Assembly (NCBI GenBank): GCA_012729835.1
Contig: JAAYCK010000157.1
Span: forward strand, 1 to 63,547
DNA: 63,547 nt
Direction: 5' to 3'
From: Syntrophomonadaceae bacterium
GTDB taxonomy: Bacteria; Bacillota; Syntrophomonadia; Syntrophomonadales; Syntrophomonadaceae
Part shown: piece after piece, positions 46,005 through 55,358 of the stretch
How the letters are laid out: each line of letters starts with the position of its first letter
Numbering within the stretch: the stretch's first letter is position 1
Made by a program: the position numbers and the translations under genes
The notes under the pieces: model-generated
What the model was told of the DNA's origin: nothing
Database searches by the model: none
Seen by the model: only the letters and a program-made list of their open reading frames with translations

Positions 46005-46430
46005 ATGAAGGCTATATCTGAGAAGGTAAGCTACCTTCAGGGACTTGCCGAAGGATCAAATTTTACTGATGGTAATCCGCAGGCGCGTATAGTCACCGGG
46101 ATACTGGAGATCCTGGAGGAATTGGCAGGTACTCTGGGTGCCATGGGCCGTGATGTTGAAGGTATCAAGGATTATGTGGAAAGCATTGATGAGGATCTTT
46201 GCGATCTGGAGCAACACATTATACATGCTAACAAAGAGGTCGTTGAACTCGAATGCCCGGCTTGTGGGGAGGAATTATACTTCGAGGCCGACTTGATGGA
46301 TGATGATGATGTACTAGAGATAACTTGTCCTAACTGCAATGATGTAATTTATATTAATGATGGTTCATTTGATTTTGACTATGACGCTGATAACTCAGAG
46401 CAGGTTTCCAAGAGTTCCTCACCGTCCTGA
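46005..46430 (+). CDS. CD1247 N-terminal domain protein with zinc ribbon
   Basis: A 141-residue protein found widely in sporulating Firmicutes. The N-terminus (KVSYLQGLAEG) and the helical SIDEDLCDLEQHI segment fit the CD1247 family. A two-CXXC zinc ribbon follows (ECPACGEELY and TCPNCNDVIY) with an acidic DLMDDDDV loop between, then a serine-rich tail. The function is unknown; the gene often precedes spoIIIA or accBC, as it does here. AGGAGGG precedes the ATG and a terminator follows. Confidence 0.85.
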   Translation: MKAISEKVSYLQGLAEGSNFTDGNPQARIVTGILEILEELAGTLGAMGRDVEGIKDYVESIDEDLCDLEQHIIHANKEVVELECPACGEELYFEADLMDDDDVLEITCPNCNDVIYINDGSFDFDYDADNSEQVSKSSSPS

Positions 46431-46447
46431 ACCGGAATCTGATGCGC

Positions 46448-46475
46448 AGCCGCCGAGAGGGCGGCTTATTTTTTT
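46448..46475 (+). terminator. Rho-independent terminator
   Basis: Stem AGCCGCC/GGCGGCT (46448-46454 and 46460-46466) with a GAGAG loop, then TATTTTTTTG. It separates the CD1247-type gene from the spoIIIA operon. Confidence 0.92.
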
Positions 46476-46583
46476 GACCTTCTTACTGGAATAATATGTA
46501 CATAAAGGAAATAAAGATATTAGCAGGCTGATGCCAGAGAAAATCTTCGCTCCAGCCATTAAGTGTGCAAAGGGGTGATGGAA

Positions 46584-47549
46584 TTGACCTCTGATCATAA
46601 AACCGTCCCCAAGGAAATACTACTCTACCTTTCGCCCAGACTCAGGGAGATTATAGAGATCCAAAGTGAGGCTTTTTTCTGCAAGTTGGAAGAAATCAGG
46701 GTGCGTTATGGGCAGCCTTTGCTGATTAGATGCGGGGATGAAGACTGGACAGTAAAGCCAAGCGGACAGGCTACTCGAGACATCCATTTGGGATATCGGG
46801 TTAATGAAGAGGATATTTATCGTACTATTGCTTCTATCAGTGATAATTCCCTTTATGCCTTCGAAGAAGATATTCGCCGCGGTTTTATCACTATCCCGGG
46901 CGGTCATCGGGTTGGACTGGCCGGGTCAGTGATTGCTGAAGGTGACGAGGTAAAAAACATGAAATACTTTTCCGGTATCTGTTTTCGAGTAGCGCGACAG
47001 ATACCGGGTGCTGCATCAGGTATTTTCAAAGAGATGTGTGATGCCGGCAATGGGGATTTGGTTAACACCTTGATCATTTCACCGCCGCGCTGTGGGAAAA
47101 CCACTATTTTAAGAGACCTGGCCCTGCAAATATCCAGCGGAAAGGGCCGCGCCCCTGAAAATGTAGTGCTGGTGGATGAACGCTCTGAACTGGCCGGATG
47201 TTTTCGGGGGGTACCTCAGCTCAATGTGGGACCGCAAACTGATGTATTGGACGCTTGCCCCAAGGCAGTTGGCATGATGATGGCCATAAGATCACTGTCG
47301 CCCCGAGTTATCATTTGTGATGAAATAGGGCGTCAGGAGGATTACATAGCTGTTCAGGAGTGTATAAATGCCGGGGTCAAGGTAATCTGCAGTGTCCATG
47401 CCGGCAGTGACGATGAGCTGCGACGGAGACCATTTATCAAGGATCTCCTGGGTGGGGGGGCGTTTAAACTGGGTATAGTGCTCAGCCGCAGCCGGGGGCC
47501 GGGAAGTATTCGAGAGATCATTAGGTGGGAAGAACATGATAGGGCTTAA
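46584..47549 (+). CDS. spoIIIAA: Stage III sporulation protein AA (ATPase)
   Basis: A VirB11/GspE-like ATPase that energises the SpoIIIA-SpoIIQ feeding channel between mother cell and forespore. It has Walker A SPPRCGKTTILRDL near residue 172, VVLVDERSELAGC, and VIICDEIGRQED. The start is given as TTG 46584, since GGGGTGAT at 46572-46579 pairs well with 16S rRNA; ATG 46578 lies inside that ribosome site and GTG 46563 has none. It overlaps spoIIIAB by 14 bases. Confidence 0.93.
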   Translation: MTSDHKTVPKEILLYLSPRLREIIEIQSEAFFCKLEEIRVRYGQPLLIRCGDEDWTVKPSGQATRDIHLGYRVNEEDIYRTIASISDNSLYAFEEDIRRGFITIPGGHRVGLAGSVIAEGDEVKNMKYFSGICFRVARQIPGAASGIFKEMCDAGNGDLVNTLIISPPRCGKTTILRDLALQISSGKGRAPENVVLVDERSELAGCFRGVPQLNVGPQTDVLDACPKAVGMMMAIRSLSPRVIICDEIGRQEDYIAVQECINAGVKVICSVHAGSDDELRRRPFIKDLLGGGAFKLGIVLSRSRGPGSIREIIRWEEHDRA

Positions 47550-48060
47550 GCTAGTGGGGATCAGTCTGATAATCAGCGGGTTCGGCGGTTGGGGCCTGGC
47601 TGGCGCTCGGCGTATGGACAGAAGGGTGGGTGAGCTTCGTGATCTCAGAATCGCACTGGGTTTTCTGGAAAAAGAGATCACTACTATGTATACGCCCTTA
47701 AGCCTGGCTCTGCAGCGTACTCAGGAATTTTCGGATCTACCAGTCGCGCATCTCTTCCGCGATAGTGCGTCAGCGCTTGAGATGAAACAGGGGGCAACCA
47801 TTCGTGAGGCTTGGCGGCAGGGGATCGCTTCCATGCTCAGTCACTCAGCGCTTTTGCCAGGAGATATCAAGGTGCTGGAGAACGCTGCAGGACAATTGGG
47901 GATGTCTAATGCCAGTGAACAAAGTAAGATGTTTGCCCTGATCCAGGAAGAGCTGAAACTGCAGGAAGAGAAGGCTCGGGACCAGGTGAAATCCAGCCGC
48001 CAGCTGTGGTCTTATGGGGGATTCATCATGGGGGCGGTCGTGGTGATCCTTTTGCTGTAA
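47536..48060 (+). CDS. spoIIIAB: Stage III sporulation protein AB
   Basis: A 174-residue GspF-like membrane protein of the SpoIIIA channel. It has an N-terminal hydrophobic segment (LKLVGISLIISGFGGWGLA), a helical cytoplasmic body with LRIALGFLEKEITTMYTPLS, and a C-terminal helix FIMGAVVVILLL. The ATG lies within spoIIIAA, giving translational coupling. Length matches the family. Confidence 0.93.
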   Translation: MIGLKLVGISLIISGFGGWGLAGARRMDRRVGELRDLRIALGFLEKEITTMYTPLSLALQRTQEFSDLPVAHLFRDSASALEMKQGATIREAWRQGIASMLSHSALLPGDIKVLENAAGQLGMSNASEQSKMFALIQEELKLQEEKARDQVKSSRQLWSYGGFIMGAVVVILLL

Positions 48061-48117
48061 TAGACATACAAACACTTGCCGGGTCTGATGATGCTGGCTA
48101 GAGGAGGGAACAGGAGC

Positions 48118-48312
48118 ATGAATATTGACATCATTTTCCGTATCGCCGGGATCGGCATCTTGATATCGGTATTATCAATTGTCCTTAAGCAGGCCAAAAA
48201 GGAAGAACAGGCCGAGATGTTGACCCTGGCCGGGGTGGTGGTGGTCCTCATCATTGTGGTTCAATTGATGAATCAACTTTTCACTGTCGTCCGGTCAGTG
48301 TTCAACCTGTAA
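48118..48312 (+). CDS. spoIIIAC: Stage III sporulation protein AC
   Basis: A 64-residue protein with two membrane helices (IIFRIAGIGILISVLSIVL and LAGVVVVLIIVVQLMNQLF), the normal size for SpoIIIAC. ATG 48118 follows AGGAGGGAACAGGAGC; an earlier start at 48076 would add 14 residues and place the ribosome site inside the gene. It is thought to form part of the channel base with AD. A repeat hairpin follows instead of the usual tight link to spoIIIAD. Confidence 0.93.
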   Translation: MNIDIIFRIAGIGILISVLSIVLKQAKKEEQAEMLTLAGVVVVLIIVVQLMNQLFTVVRSVFNL

Positions 48313-48329
48313 TGTGAAATGATGATGTA

Positions 48330-48390
48330 GTAGGGGCGGATTCCATATCCGCCCGATAGATAAGTGGGCGAATATGGAATCCGCCCCTAC
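48330..48390. repeat. 25-bp-arm inverted repeat inside the spoIIIA operon
   Basis: Arms GTAGGGGCGGATTCCATATC+CGCCC (48330-48354) and its near-perfect complement (48366-48390, one mismatch) flank an 11-nt loop. It is a dispersed-repeat-like palindrome sitting in a 128-bp gap between spoIIIAC and spoIIIAD, where other genomes have almost none. No U-run follows, so it is not a classical terminator. Confidence 0.85.
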
Positions 48391-48440
48391 AAATCATCTC
48401 CATAATCTGTGGTAAATTCTAAACTCAGCACGGGGGAGAG

Positions 48441-48836
48441 ATGAGCTTGGGGATAGCGCAAATTGTTGGACTAGCCCTGGTCACCACTATTATTTTATTA
48501 ATACTGCGCCAGCAGAAGCCGGTTATGGCCCTGGTGCTGAGTATCGTCTTCAGTGTGGTCATATTTATTGCCATGATGGGGAAGATGGCGACTATTTTGG
48601 ACGTAATGAAGGAAGTCAGTCACCGCGCAGCTATCAATAACATGTTTTTCTCCACCATGCTGAAAATACTTGGCGTTGCCTATCTGGGTGAGTTCGCTGT
48701 TGCGATTTGTCAGGATGCTGGTGAACAGGCGGTCGCCCGAAAGGTCGAATTTGCCGCCAAAATGATCATTGCAGTTTTGGCCCTGCCCATTATGGTAGCG
48801 ATCTTGGAATCATTGATGGAGTTAATGCCGGGTTAG
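48441..48836 (+). CDS. spoIIIAD: Stage III sporulation protein AD
   Basis: A 131-residue membrane protein, homologous in part to SpoIIIAC, with about four hydrophobic helices (QIVGLALVTTIILLILR, VMALVLSIVFSVVIFIAMM, the segment after LGEFAVAICQDAGE, and IIAVLALPIMVAILESL). GGGGGAGAG precedes the ATG. It lies 11 bp before spoIIIAE. Confidence 0.93.
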   Translation: MSLGIAQIVGLALVTTIILLILRQQKPVMALVLSIVFSVVIFIAMMGKMATILDVMKEVSHRAAINNMFFSTMLKILGVAYLGEFAVAICQDAGEQAVARKVEFAAKMIIAVLALPIMVAILESLMELMPG

Positions 48837-48847
48837 GAGGGGAGAGC

Positions 48848-50026
48848 TTGAAGCGATATATTATTCTGGCTATTATAATGCTGGCGATACTGGCTTTTCC
48901 TGTTACAGGCCTGGCTATAGAGGACTCCGAAGAAGAAGTGGCAGCTTTCAGTATGGATGATGCCATGAAAGCCGTGGATTTTGAAGCCTTGGAACAATAC
49001 AAGGACAGCATAGATGAAGAGATCGATGACTATTTGCAAGGAAAATCCGTAAAAGACTGGTTCGTGGCCTTTGTCAAAGGGGAGTGGCGCTTTGATCTGG
49101 GTGATATTATGCAGGGAATGCTGCGTTATCTTTTTGGGGAGGTACAGGCTAACTATGGGTTGTTGGGGAAAATACTTGTTTTATCGGTTATCTCAGCATT
49201 GCTGCTAAATCTACAGAACTCATTTTCATCCAGTGTCACTGGTATATCCTATATGGCCTGTTTCCTGGCCATCTCGGCGATCGCCCTGGGCTCTTTCAAG
49301 CTTGTTCTGGATATTGGTCATCATACCATAGATAATATGGTGACATTCATGATGGCAATACTTCCGCAGATGCTAGTGCTGAGCGCCGCGATGGGTAACA
49401 TTAATTCTTCAGCTATGCTATTCCCGCTGCTAAGTACAGCGGCCACCGCCTTCGCCACAGCCATAAAAAACATCGTTTTTCCGTTGATTATTCTTTCTGC
49501 CATCCTGCACCTTATCAATAATATGTCCAGCAGTCTCAAGGTTGAAAAAATGGCCAAGTTCTTCACTCAGATAGCGCAGATGTCGTTGGCCTTTTTCTTG
49601 ACGATATTCGTTGGTGTACTCACTTTACGGGCCCTATACGCTTCAGTTCTGGACAAGGTTGCATTGCGAACCACCAAGTTCGTTACTGATAATGCCATTC
49701 CCCTGGTAGGCAAGATGTTTTCCGATACTATCGAAGTTGCTGCCGGATATATGGTCATGCTTAAACAGGGACTGGGGATCTATGGGGCTTTGATAGTCTT
49801 CCTGACGGTTCTGTATCCACTCCTCAAAATAGTGGCGATTGCCCTGATTTACAAGGTTTCCGCAGCAGTTGCAGAACCCCTGGGCGACGCAAGGACTGCT
49901 GCCGTTCTGGAGATCATGAGTACCCATATATGTCTTATGTTGGCTGCCGTCGCGGCAGTAGCTTTAATGTTTTTTATTATGATAGCTATTGTAGTTGGTA
50001 TGTCCAATAGTATGGCCAACGTTTAG
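48848..50026 (+). CDS. spoIIIAE: Stage III sporulation protein AE
   Basis: A 392-residue polytopic protein. It has an N-terminal signal peptide (KRYIILAIIMLAILAFPVTG), an acidic region EDSEEEVAAFSMDDAM, and about seven membrane helices. It is a core membrane part of the SpoIIIA channel. The start is TTG 48848, with GGAGGGGAGAG upstream. Length matches the family. Confidence 0.93.
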   Translation: MKRYIILAIIMLAILAFPVTGLAIEDSEEEVAAFSMDDAMKAVDFEALEQYKDSIDEEIDDYLQGKSVKDWFVAFVKGEWRFDLGDIMQGMLRYLFGEVQANYGLLGKILVLSVISALLLNLQNSFSSSVTGISYMACFLAISAIALGSFKLVLDIGHHTIDNMVTFMMAILPQMLVLSAAMGNINSSAMLFPLLSTAATAFATAIKNIVFPLIILSAILHLINNMSSSLKVEKMAKFFTQIAQMSLAFFLTIFVGVLTLRALYASVLDKVALRTTKFVTDNAIPLVGKMFSDTIEVAAGYMVMLKQGLGIYGALIVFLTVLYPLLKIVAIALIYKVSAAVAEPLGDARTAAVLEIMSTHICLMLAAVAAVALMFFIMIAIVVGMSNSMANV

Positions 50027-50044
50027 AAAGGCCGGGAGGTAGAG

Positions 50045-50635
50045 ATGGCAGTCTTGACCGAAATAGTTCGCAATGTATTAATAATCGTCCTGGTGGCTGG
50101 TTTTTTGGAAATGCTGTTGCCGGAAGGGAACATGAAGCCGCTGGTCAGGTTGTGCATAGGCATGTTTATTCTGATCGCGGTATTGAATCCGGTGTTGACT
50201 TGCTTCTTCAGTGAACGGAATTTTCAGATCGGTTCCTGGGACTACCAGCCGGAAAGGCTTGATCAGGCTGCAGATATTGAAGAGGCCGGCGCCCGGATTA
50301 ATCAGAACCTGGTTGGCCGGAGTGAAAAGATCACTAAGGGCAAGCTGGAGGAGCAGATCAATGCGGTGGCGGTTCTGGTCCCCGGGGTGCAAAGCGTTGA
50401 TTCGCAGATTACCTTCGATGATCATGGAACGGTGCAGTCGCTTTATCTTGCAGTGAAACCCGCGGCAGGTGAGGCTGATGAGGATAAAGATAATAAAATG
50501 CCCTCCAAGCTACGGCGTGATTTAAAGATCGACGATGAGACGGAGAAACAGTTAACGGATAAGCTCACTAATCTTATACAAAACCTGTATGGATTTGAGG
50601 GAAGTTCAATCAAGATAGTGTTTGAAGGGGGTTAG
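50045..50635 (+). CDS. spoIIIAF: Stage III sporulation protein AF
   Basis: A 196-residue protein with two N-terminal membrane helices (NVLIIVLVAGFLEMLLPEG and LCIGMFILIAVLNPVL) and a soluble C-terminal ring-building-motif-like domain ending LTNLIQNLYGFEGSSIKIVF. Part of the SpoIIIA channel. It is 18 bp after spoIIIAE and 3 bp before spoIIIAG. Confidence 0.92.
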   Translation: MAVLTEIVRNVLIIVLVAGFLEMLLPEGNMKPLVRLCIGMFILIAVLNPVLTCFFSERNFQIGSWDYQPERLDQAADIEEAGARINQNLVGRSEKITKGKLEEQINAVAVLVPGVQSVDSQITFDDHGTVQSLYLAVKPAAGEADEDKDNKMPSKLRRDLKIDDETEKQLTDKLTNLIQNLYGFEGSSIKIVFEGG

Positions 50636-50638
50636 ATT

Positions 50639-51223
50639 ATGCTGGAGGAATGGCTGAGGGGAAAGGGGAACGGAGAGCAAGACCTAACGACGTCAAGGTG
50701 GGTAAAAAAACCGCTAAGCAAATACATTATGGTCGCCGCCATCTGCCTGGGCTTATTAGCCTTGATCTGGCCGATTGGCAACAATTCCGGCCAGGCCAAG
50801 GTGCCCCAGACAAGTACGGGCAAGGCGGCTGATGATATGGTCAAGAGTGAGATGACTGCAAATCTGGAAGCTATCTTGTCACAGGTAAAGGGTGCCGGCG
50901 TGGTCCAGGTAAGCTTGAGCCTGGCCTCTGATGGGCAAAAGAGCTATGCCAGCAATAGCAGAGATGAGAGCCGGGAGATCAGAGAAGGGAATGCTGCCAG
51001 CGGTTCCAAAGTGACCAATGAGGAGAGCCGGGTGAGGGATCTGGCGGTATCCGGAGGGAGTCCGCTGCTGGTTGAAAACAAGACTCCGGAAGTCTTGGGA
51101 GTACTGGTGGTAGCTGATGGGGCGGAAAGCCCTGAAGTTGCACTGCGGCTCATGGAAGCTACTGCCACCCTTCTAAGGATCTCTCCCCATCAAGTCAGCG
51201 TCATGCCGCGGGATAATAAATAG
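50639..51223 (+). CDS. spoIIIAG: Stage III sporulation protein AG
   Basis: A 194-residue bitopic protein with one membrane helix (YIMVAAICLGLLALIWPI) and an extracytoplasmic ring-building domain. SpoIIIAG forms a large ring in the intermembrane space during engulfment. A serine/arginine-rich stretch (SNSRDESREIREG) is in the variable region, and GVLVVADGAESPEVALRLMEA is the conserved end. Confidence 0.92.
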   Translation: MLEEWLRGKGNGEQDLTTSRWVKKPLSKYIMVAAICLGLLALIWPIGNNSGQAKVPQTSTGKAADDMVKSEMTANLEAILSQVKGAGVVQVSLSLASDGQKSYASNSRDESREIREGNAASGSKVTNEESRVRDLAVSGGSPLLVENKTPEVLGVLVVADGAESPEVALRLMEATATLLRISPHQVSVMPRDNK

Positions 51224-51240
51224 TTAAGGGAGGAGACAGA

Positions 51241-51762
51241 GTGATAATAGACCGTTCAGGTATAAAAAAGGTCGTCATATATGCGGTTCTTATCTTGAGT
51301 CTCGCACTTGGGTCCTACAGTTTTTTCAAGGTAGGTCAACAGCCGGATGAAAGTCTGATTAACAAGCCCGAGACAGCTGCCAAATCGGCGGTGAAGCCTA
51401 ATTCTACCGATAATAATTATTGTGCCCGCTACCGATTGGAAAGGGAGAAGGTGCGCAGTCGGGAGATCAGTATACTTAACGGAGTTGCAAAAGAAGAGTC
51501 TTCCGAAAGTCAAGCCAGCAGTAAAGCCAAGCAGCGCCTGGTTCAGATCAGCTCTGATATAGAAAAAGAATTGAAAGCGGAAAATCTGGTACGTTGCCAT
51601 GGCGCCCAGGATTGTATAGCTATGGTTCAGGCAGATCATACCACGCTTATTATTGCTTCATCCCCGATGCAGGAGGAACAGGTGGCAGATATGACGGCGG
51701 AACTCAGTAAATTGATGGAATGCGAGGAGGAACAGATAACCTTGATATTTAGGCGGGATTGA
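51241..51762 (+). CDS. spoIIIAH: Stage III sporulation protein AH
   Basis: A 173-residue bitopic protein of the YscJ/FliF ring-forming class that pairs with forespore SpoIIQ. A single N-terminal helix (KVVIYAVLILSLALGSYSFF) is followed by YRLEREKVRSREISILNGVA and the ring domain with two cysteines (VRCHGAQDCIAMV). The start is GTG 51241, with GGGAGGAGACAGA upstream. It ends the operon; spoIIQ is not in the window. Confidence 0.93.
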   Translation: MIIDRSGIKKVVIYAVLILSLALGSYSFFKVGQQPDESLINKPETAAKSAVKPNSTDNNYCARYRLEREKVRSREISILNGVAKEESSESQASSKAKQRLVQISSDIEKELKAENLVRCHGAQDCIAMVQADHTTLIIASSPMQEEQVADMTAELSKLMECEEEQITLIFRRD

Positions 51763-51846
51763 GCTGGTATTGATGTATACATATATGAAAAGATTGAAAT
51801 TACCGTACTTTATTATATAATTATAACAATCGGAAGTTGAGGATTA

Positions 51847-51867
51847 GCTCAGGCCGAAGGCCTGAGC
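51847..51867 (+). terminator. Terminator hairpin after spoIIIAH
   Basis: A perfect 9-bp stem GCTCAGGCC/GGCCTGAGC with a GAA loop, followed by CTATTTATGTTAT. The weak U-run may allow some read-through to the carboxylase genes. Confidence 0.75.
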
Positions 51868-52018
51868 CTATTTATGTTATATAAAACAATCATAAATTCG
51901 TATTAGAACCTGTCTTCAAATAAGAAGACCACTCCCGGCTATGCGTTTGTAACTTGCGGTACCCCCCTGCGGGGTCGTCAAGAATTCGCTGGGATGAGCA
52001 GGGGATAGGAGGTGTAAA

Positions 52019-53923
52019 ATGGGCAGTATCAAAATTACGGACACCAGTTTGCGAGACGGACACCAGAGTCTGTGGGCTACCCGGATGACTACTGATGACA
52101 TGGTCCCGGTACTGGAAAAACTCGATCAGGTGGGTTATCATTCCATGGAGATTTGGGGCGGAGCCACTTTTGACGTTTGTATTCGTTATCTGAATGAGGA
52201 TCCCTGGGAGCGCTTGCGGACCATCCGTCAGGTAGTGCGCAACACTAAATTACAGATGCTGGTACGGGGTCAGTCACTGGTAGGTTACAGTCATTATCCG
52301 GATGATATTGTTGATAAATTTATTGAAAAAGCCGCAGACAATGGCATAGATATCTTCAGGGTGTTTGATGCCTTGAACGACAGGCGCAACCTGGAAGCTT
52401 GCATGAAGGCAGTGAAGAAAACCGGCAAACATGCTCAGGCCTGTGTGGTCTACACCATCAGCCCGGTTCATTCCAAACAGCATTTTGTTGATACCGCCCT
52501 TCATCTGCGGGATATGGGTGCTGATTCCATCTGTATCAAGGATATGGCCGGCTTGATCTCGCCTTATGCTTCCTACGAATTAGTGAAGGCATTAAAAGAA
52601 AACGTCGATCTGCCAGTACAGCTGCATACGCACTATATAGGTGGTTTGGCCATTGCTTCCCTGATTAAGGGCGTCGAGGCCGGGGTAGATATCATTGATA
52701 CGGCCAGCGTTCCTATGGCTTTCGGATTGTCCCAGCCGCCAGTGGAAACCATCGTGCGGGCACTACAGGATACCGAATGGGATACTGGGCTGGTTCTGCA
52801 CCAGTTATTCGATATCGCCACCTATTTTGAACAGATCCGTAAACATAAAGGCTTTGAACGCGGGGTCACACGTATTACCGACATGAAGGTCTTTGAACAC
52901 CAGGTGCCGGGAGGTATGTTTTCCAATCTGCAGTCCCAGTTAGAGCAGCAGAAGGCCTCACATCGGATAGATGAGGTACTGGCCGAGGTTCCCAAAGTAA
53001 GAGAGGATTTGGGTTACCCGCCTCTGGTTACACCAACCAGCCAGATTATTGGGACTCAGGCAGTTCTGAATGTACTGCTCGGGGAAAGATATAAAATGTG
53101 TTCGCGCGAGGTCCAGGATTATGTGAAAGGGCTCTATGGCAAACCGGCGGGTACCATCAAGGCTGAGATCAAGCAGAAGATAATTGGTGATGAGCCTTTG
53201 ATAGATGTGAGACCTGCGGATCTCTTACAACCAGCCTGGGAAAAATCCCAAAAGGCGGTCAAAGCTTATTCTGATAAGGATGAAGATGTTTTAACCTATG
53301 CACTGTTTCCGCAGGTAGCCTTAAAGTTCTTCCAATATCGTAAAGATATAGGAAGTGAAGACGTCCCGCAGATATCTTCCACCGAGGAGATCAAGGAAGA
53401 GCTTGATAAAAAGGAAGAGATCAAGGCGGTTGAACCAATTGTCAAGCGGGTCACTACTATACCAGTACCGGGGGGAGACGAGGAAATGAATCTGAATGAA
53501 ATCAGAGAGTTAATGACATTGCTTGGCCAGAGCAATATCGATGAATTGGATTACCAGAAGGATAACTTCCGCCTCAGCCTGCGTAAGAATCGTGGGCAGA
53601 TAGCGAGCAGTCCGGCTGGTCCGGCTCCATTTGAGGCGGCCCCGGAAATAAATGCTGAAACCGTCATGGTGGCCGGCAAGAACCTGGTCGAGGTTGTATC
53701 GCCGATCGTTGGCACCTTCTATGCTGCCCCGGCCCCGGATTCTCCTCCCTTTATCCAGGTGGGAGACCATGTTGACATAGGGCAGACCCTTTGTATTCTG
53801 GAAGCGATGAAGCTGATGAATGAGATCAAGGCTGAAGTCGCAGGCACCGTAGCACAGATCCTGGCGGCCAATGCCGAGCAGGTCGAATATGGCCAGGTGC
53901 TGATTCTTATCGACAAGGATTAG
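52019..53923 (+). CDS. Biotin-dependent carboxyltransferase fused to AccB-like biotin carrier (pyruvate carboxylase subunit B type)
   Basis: A 634-residue fusion. Residues 1-280 form the HMGL-like carboxyltransferase barrel ([46 protein letters not shown]). Residues 290-470 are the PYC/OADA conserved region. From residue 490 the protein looks like a complete Acc[21 protein letters not shown], a Pro/Ala linker, then the biotinyl domain with EAMKLM (K598). With AccC next door it should work as a two-subunit pyruvate carboxylase feeding oxaloacetate. No OadB/OadG is present, so a sodium-pumping decarboxylase is less likely. Confidence 0.92.
   Translation: MGSIKITDTSLRDGHQSLWATRMTTDDMVPVLEKLDQVGYHSMEIWGGATFDVCIRYLNEDPWERLRTIRQVVRNTKLQMLVRGQSLVGYSHYPDDIVDKFIEKAADNGIDIFRVFDALNDRRNLEACMKAVKKTGKHAQACVVYTISPVHSKQHFVDTALHLRDMGADSICIKDMAGLISPYASYELVKALKENVDLPVQLHTHYIGGLAIASLIKGVEAGVDIIDTASVPMAFGLSQPPVETIVRALQDTEWDTGLVLHQLFDIATYFEQIRKHKGFERGVTRITDMKVFEHQVPGGMFSNLQSQLEQQKASHRIDEVLAEVPKVREDLGYPPLVTPTSQIIGTQAVLNVLLGERYKMCSREVQDYVKGLYGKPAGTIKAEIKQKIIGDEPLIDVRPADLLQPAWEKSQKAVKAYSDKDEDVLTYALFPQVALKFFQYRKDIGSEDVPQISSTEEIKEELDKKEEIKAVEPIVKRVTTIPVPGGDEEMNLNEIRELMTLLGQSNIDELDYQKDNFRLSLRKNRGQIASSPAGPAPFEAAPEINAETVMVAGKNLVEVVSPIVGTFYAAPAPDSPPFIQVGDHVDIGQTLCILEAMKLMNEIKAEVAGTVAQILAANAEQVEYGQVLILIDKD
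53471..53488 (+). promoter_or_regulatory. Possible internal translation start for free AccB
   Basis: GGGGGAGACGAGGAA precedes an in-frame ATG at 53486, codon 490 of the fusion. The GGAG is 8 nt upstream of the ATG. Initiation here would yield a separate AccB-like protein of 145 residues, the normal BCCP size. This is sequence-based; use in the cell is unproven. Confidence 0.4.
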
Positions 53924-53933
53924 GGGTGAAGCT

Positions 53934-55274
53934 TTGTTTTCAAAAATACTGATCGCCAATCGCGGAGAGATAGCGGTAAGGATAATTAGAGCCTGCCGGG
54001 AAATGGGTATCAAAACCATCGCTGTTTATTCCACGGCAGACCGGGAGAGTCTTCACGTGAAGCTGGCCGATGAAGCGGTTTGTATCGGTCCGGCCCCGGC
54101 ACGGGAGAGTTACCTGAATATAACCAATCTTATTTCGGCAGCTCAGCACCGCGGAGCCGAGGCTATCCATCCCGGTTATGGTTTCCTGGCCGAAAATGCC
54201 TATTTTGCTGAACTTTGCGGGGCCAATGATATTGTTTTCATTGGACCATCTGCCAAGGTCATCGAATTGATGGGGGACAAGGCCCGGGCCCGGGAAGCGG
54301 TCAAGGCGGTAGGGGTTCCCCTGGTGCCCGGCAGTGACGGCCCGGTCAATAACTATGAGGAAGCTCTGGTAACAGCCCGGGAAATCGGTTATCCGGTGAT
54401 GATCAAGGCCTCGGCTGGCGGTGGCGGTAAAGGGATGCGACTGGCCCAAAATGATGAGTCTTTGCGCGAAGCTCTGGACATGGCACGCATGGAGGCTGGC
54501 GCCGCTTTCAATAACGATACGGTATATCTGGAAAAATACATCGAAGAACCCCGTCATATTGAGTTTCAAATCCTGGCTGATCAGGCGGGCAATGTCATTC
54601 ACCTGGGGGAAAGGGATTGTTCTCTCCAGCGTCGCAATCAGAAGCTCCTGGAGGAATCACCGTCTACCCTGCTTGATGACAAACTGAGATCGCGTATGGG
54701 GAAAGCTGCCGTAGAAGCTGCCCGAGCCGCAGGATACTACAGTGCAGGAACCATTGAATTTCTAGTAGACAAACATAAGAAGTTCTATTTTATTGAGATG
54801 AATACCCGGGTTCAGGTGGAGCACCCGGTCAGTGAGATGGTAACCGGCATAGATATAGTTAAGGAGCAGATCCGCATTGCCGCGGGCGAATCCCTGGGTT
54901 ATAAGCAAGAGGACGTCAAAGTAAGGGGATGGGCCATGGAATGCCGTATCAACGCTGAGGATCCGGATCATGATTTTCGGCCATCACCGGGCCAGGTGGG
55001 TCAATATATCATTCCCGGAGGGCCTGGGGTGAGAGTGGATTCCAGTGTCTATTCCGGATATACCATTACACCATTTTATGATTCGATGGTAGCCAAACTT
55101 ATTGTCTGGGGCAAAGATCGTCCGGAAGCCATCGCTCGAATGAAGCGGGCTCTGAAAGAATTTACCGTTGAAAATATTACCACCACCATACCTTTTCACC
55201 TTAAAGTTCTGGATAATGCGTTTTTCCAACGCGGCGAGGTTTATACCAATTTCATTCAGCGGCGGATGCTGTAA
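53934..55274 (+). CDS. accC: Biotin carboxylase subunit
   Basis: A 446-residue ATP-grasp enzyme that carboxylates biotin on the carrier encoded just upstream. It has [20 protein letters not shown], the glycine-rich [33 protein letters not shown] and [17 protein letters not shown]. The start is TTG 53934 behind GGGGTG, 10 bp after the fusion gene. It is shared in principle between pyruvate carboxylase and acetyl-CoA carboxylase; accA/accD are not in the window. Confidence 0.95.
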   Translation: MFSKILIANRGEIAVRIIRACREMGIKTIAVYSTADRESLHVKLADEAVCIGPAPARESYLNITNLISAAQHRGAEAIHPGYGFLAENAYFAELCGANDIVFIGPSAKVIELMGDKARAREAVKAVGVPLVPGSDGPVNNYEEALVTAREIGYPVMIKASAGGGGKGMRLAQNDESLREALDMARMEAGAAFNNDTVYLEKYIEEPRHIEFQILADQAGNVIHLGERDCSLQRRNQKLLEESPSTLLDDKLRSRMGKAAVEAARAAGYYSAGTIEFLVDKHKKFYFIEMNTRVQVEHPVSEMVTGIDIVKEQIRIAAGESLGYKQEDVKVRGWAMECRINAEDPDHDFRPSPGQVGQYIIPGGPGVRVDSSVYSGYTITPFYDSMVAKLIVWGKDRPEAIARMKRALKEFTVENITTTIPFHLKVLDNAFFQRGEVYTNFIQRRML

Positions 55275-55358
55275 ATAATGGTGATGGCGAATCGATTATT
55301 TTGATAATTGAATTAATCGTGGTAGAATAAGAAATATTAGAAATGGAGGTGGATAATT

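Noticed and set aside
46563-46583. GTG 46563 or ATG 46578 as the spoIIIAA start
   Set aside because: GTG 46563 has no ribosome site, and ATG 46578 lies within the GGGGTGAT site that is well placed for TTG 46584.
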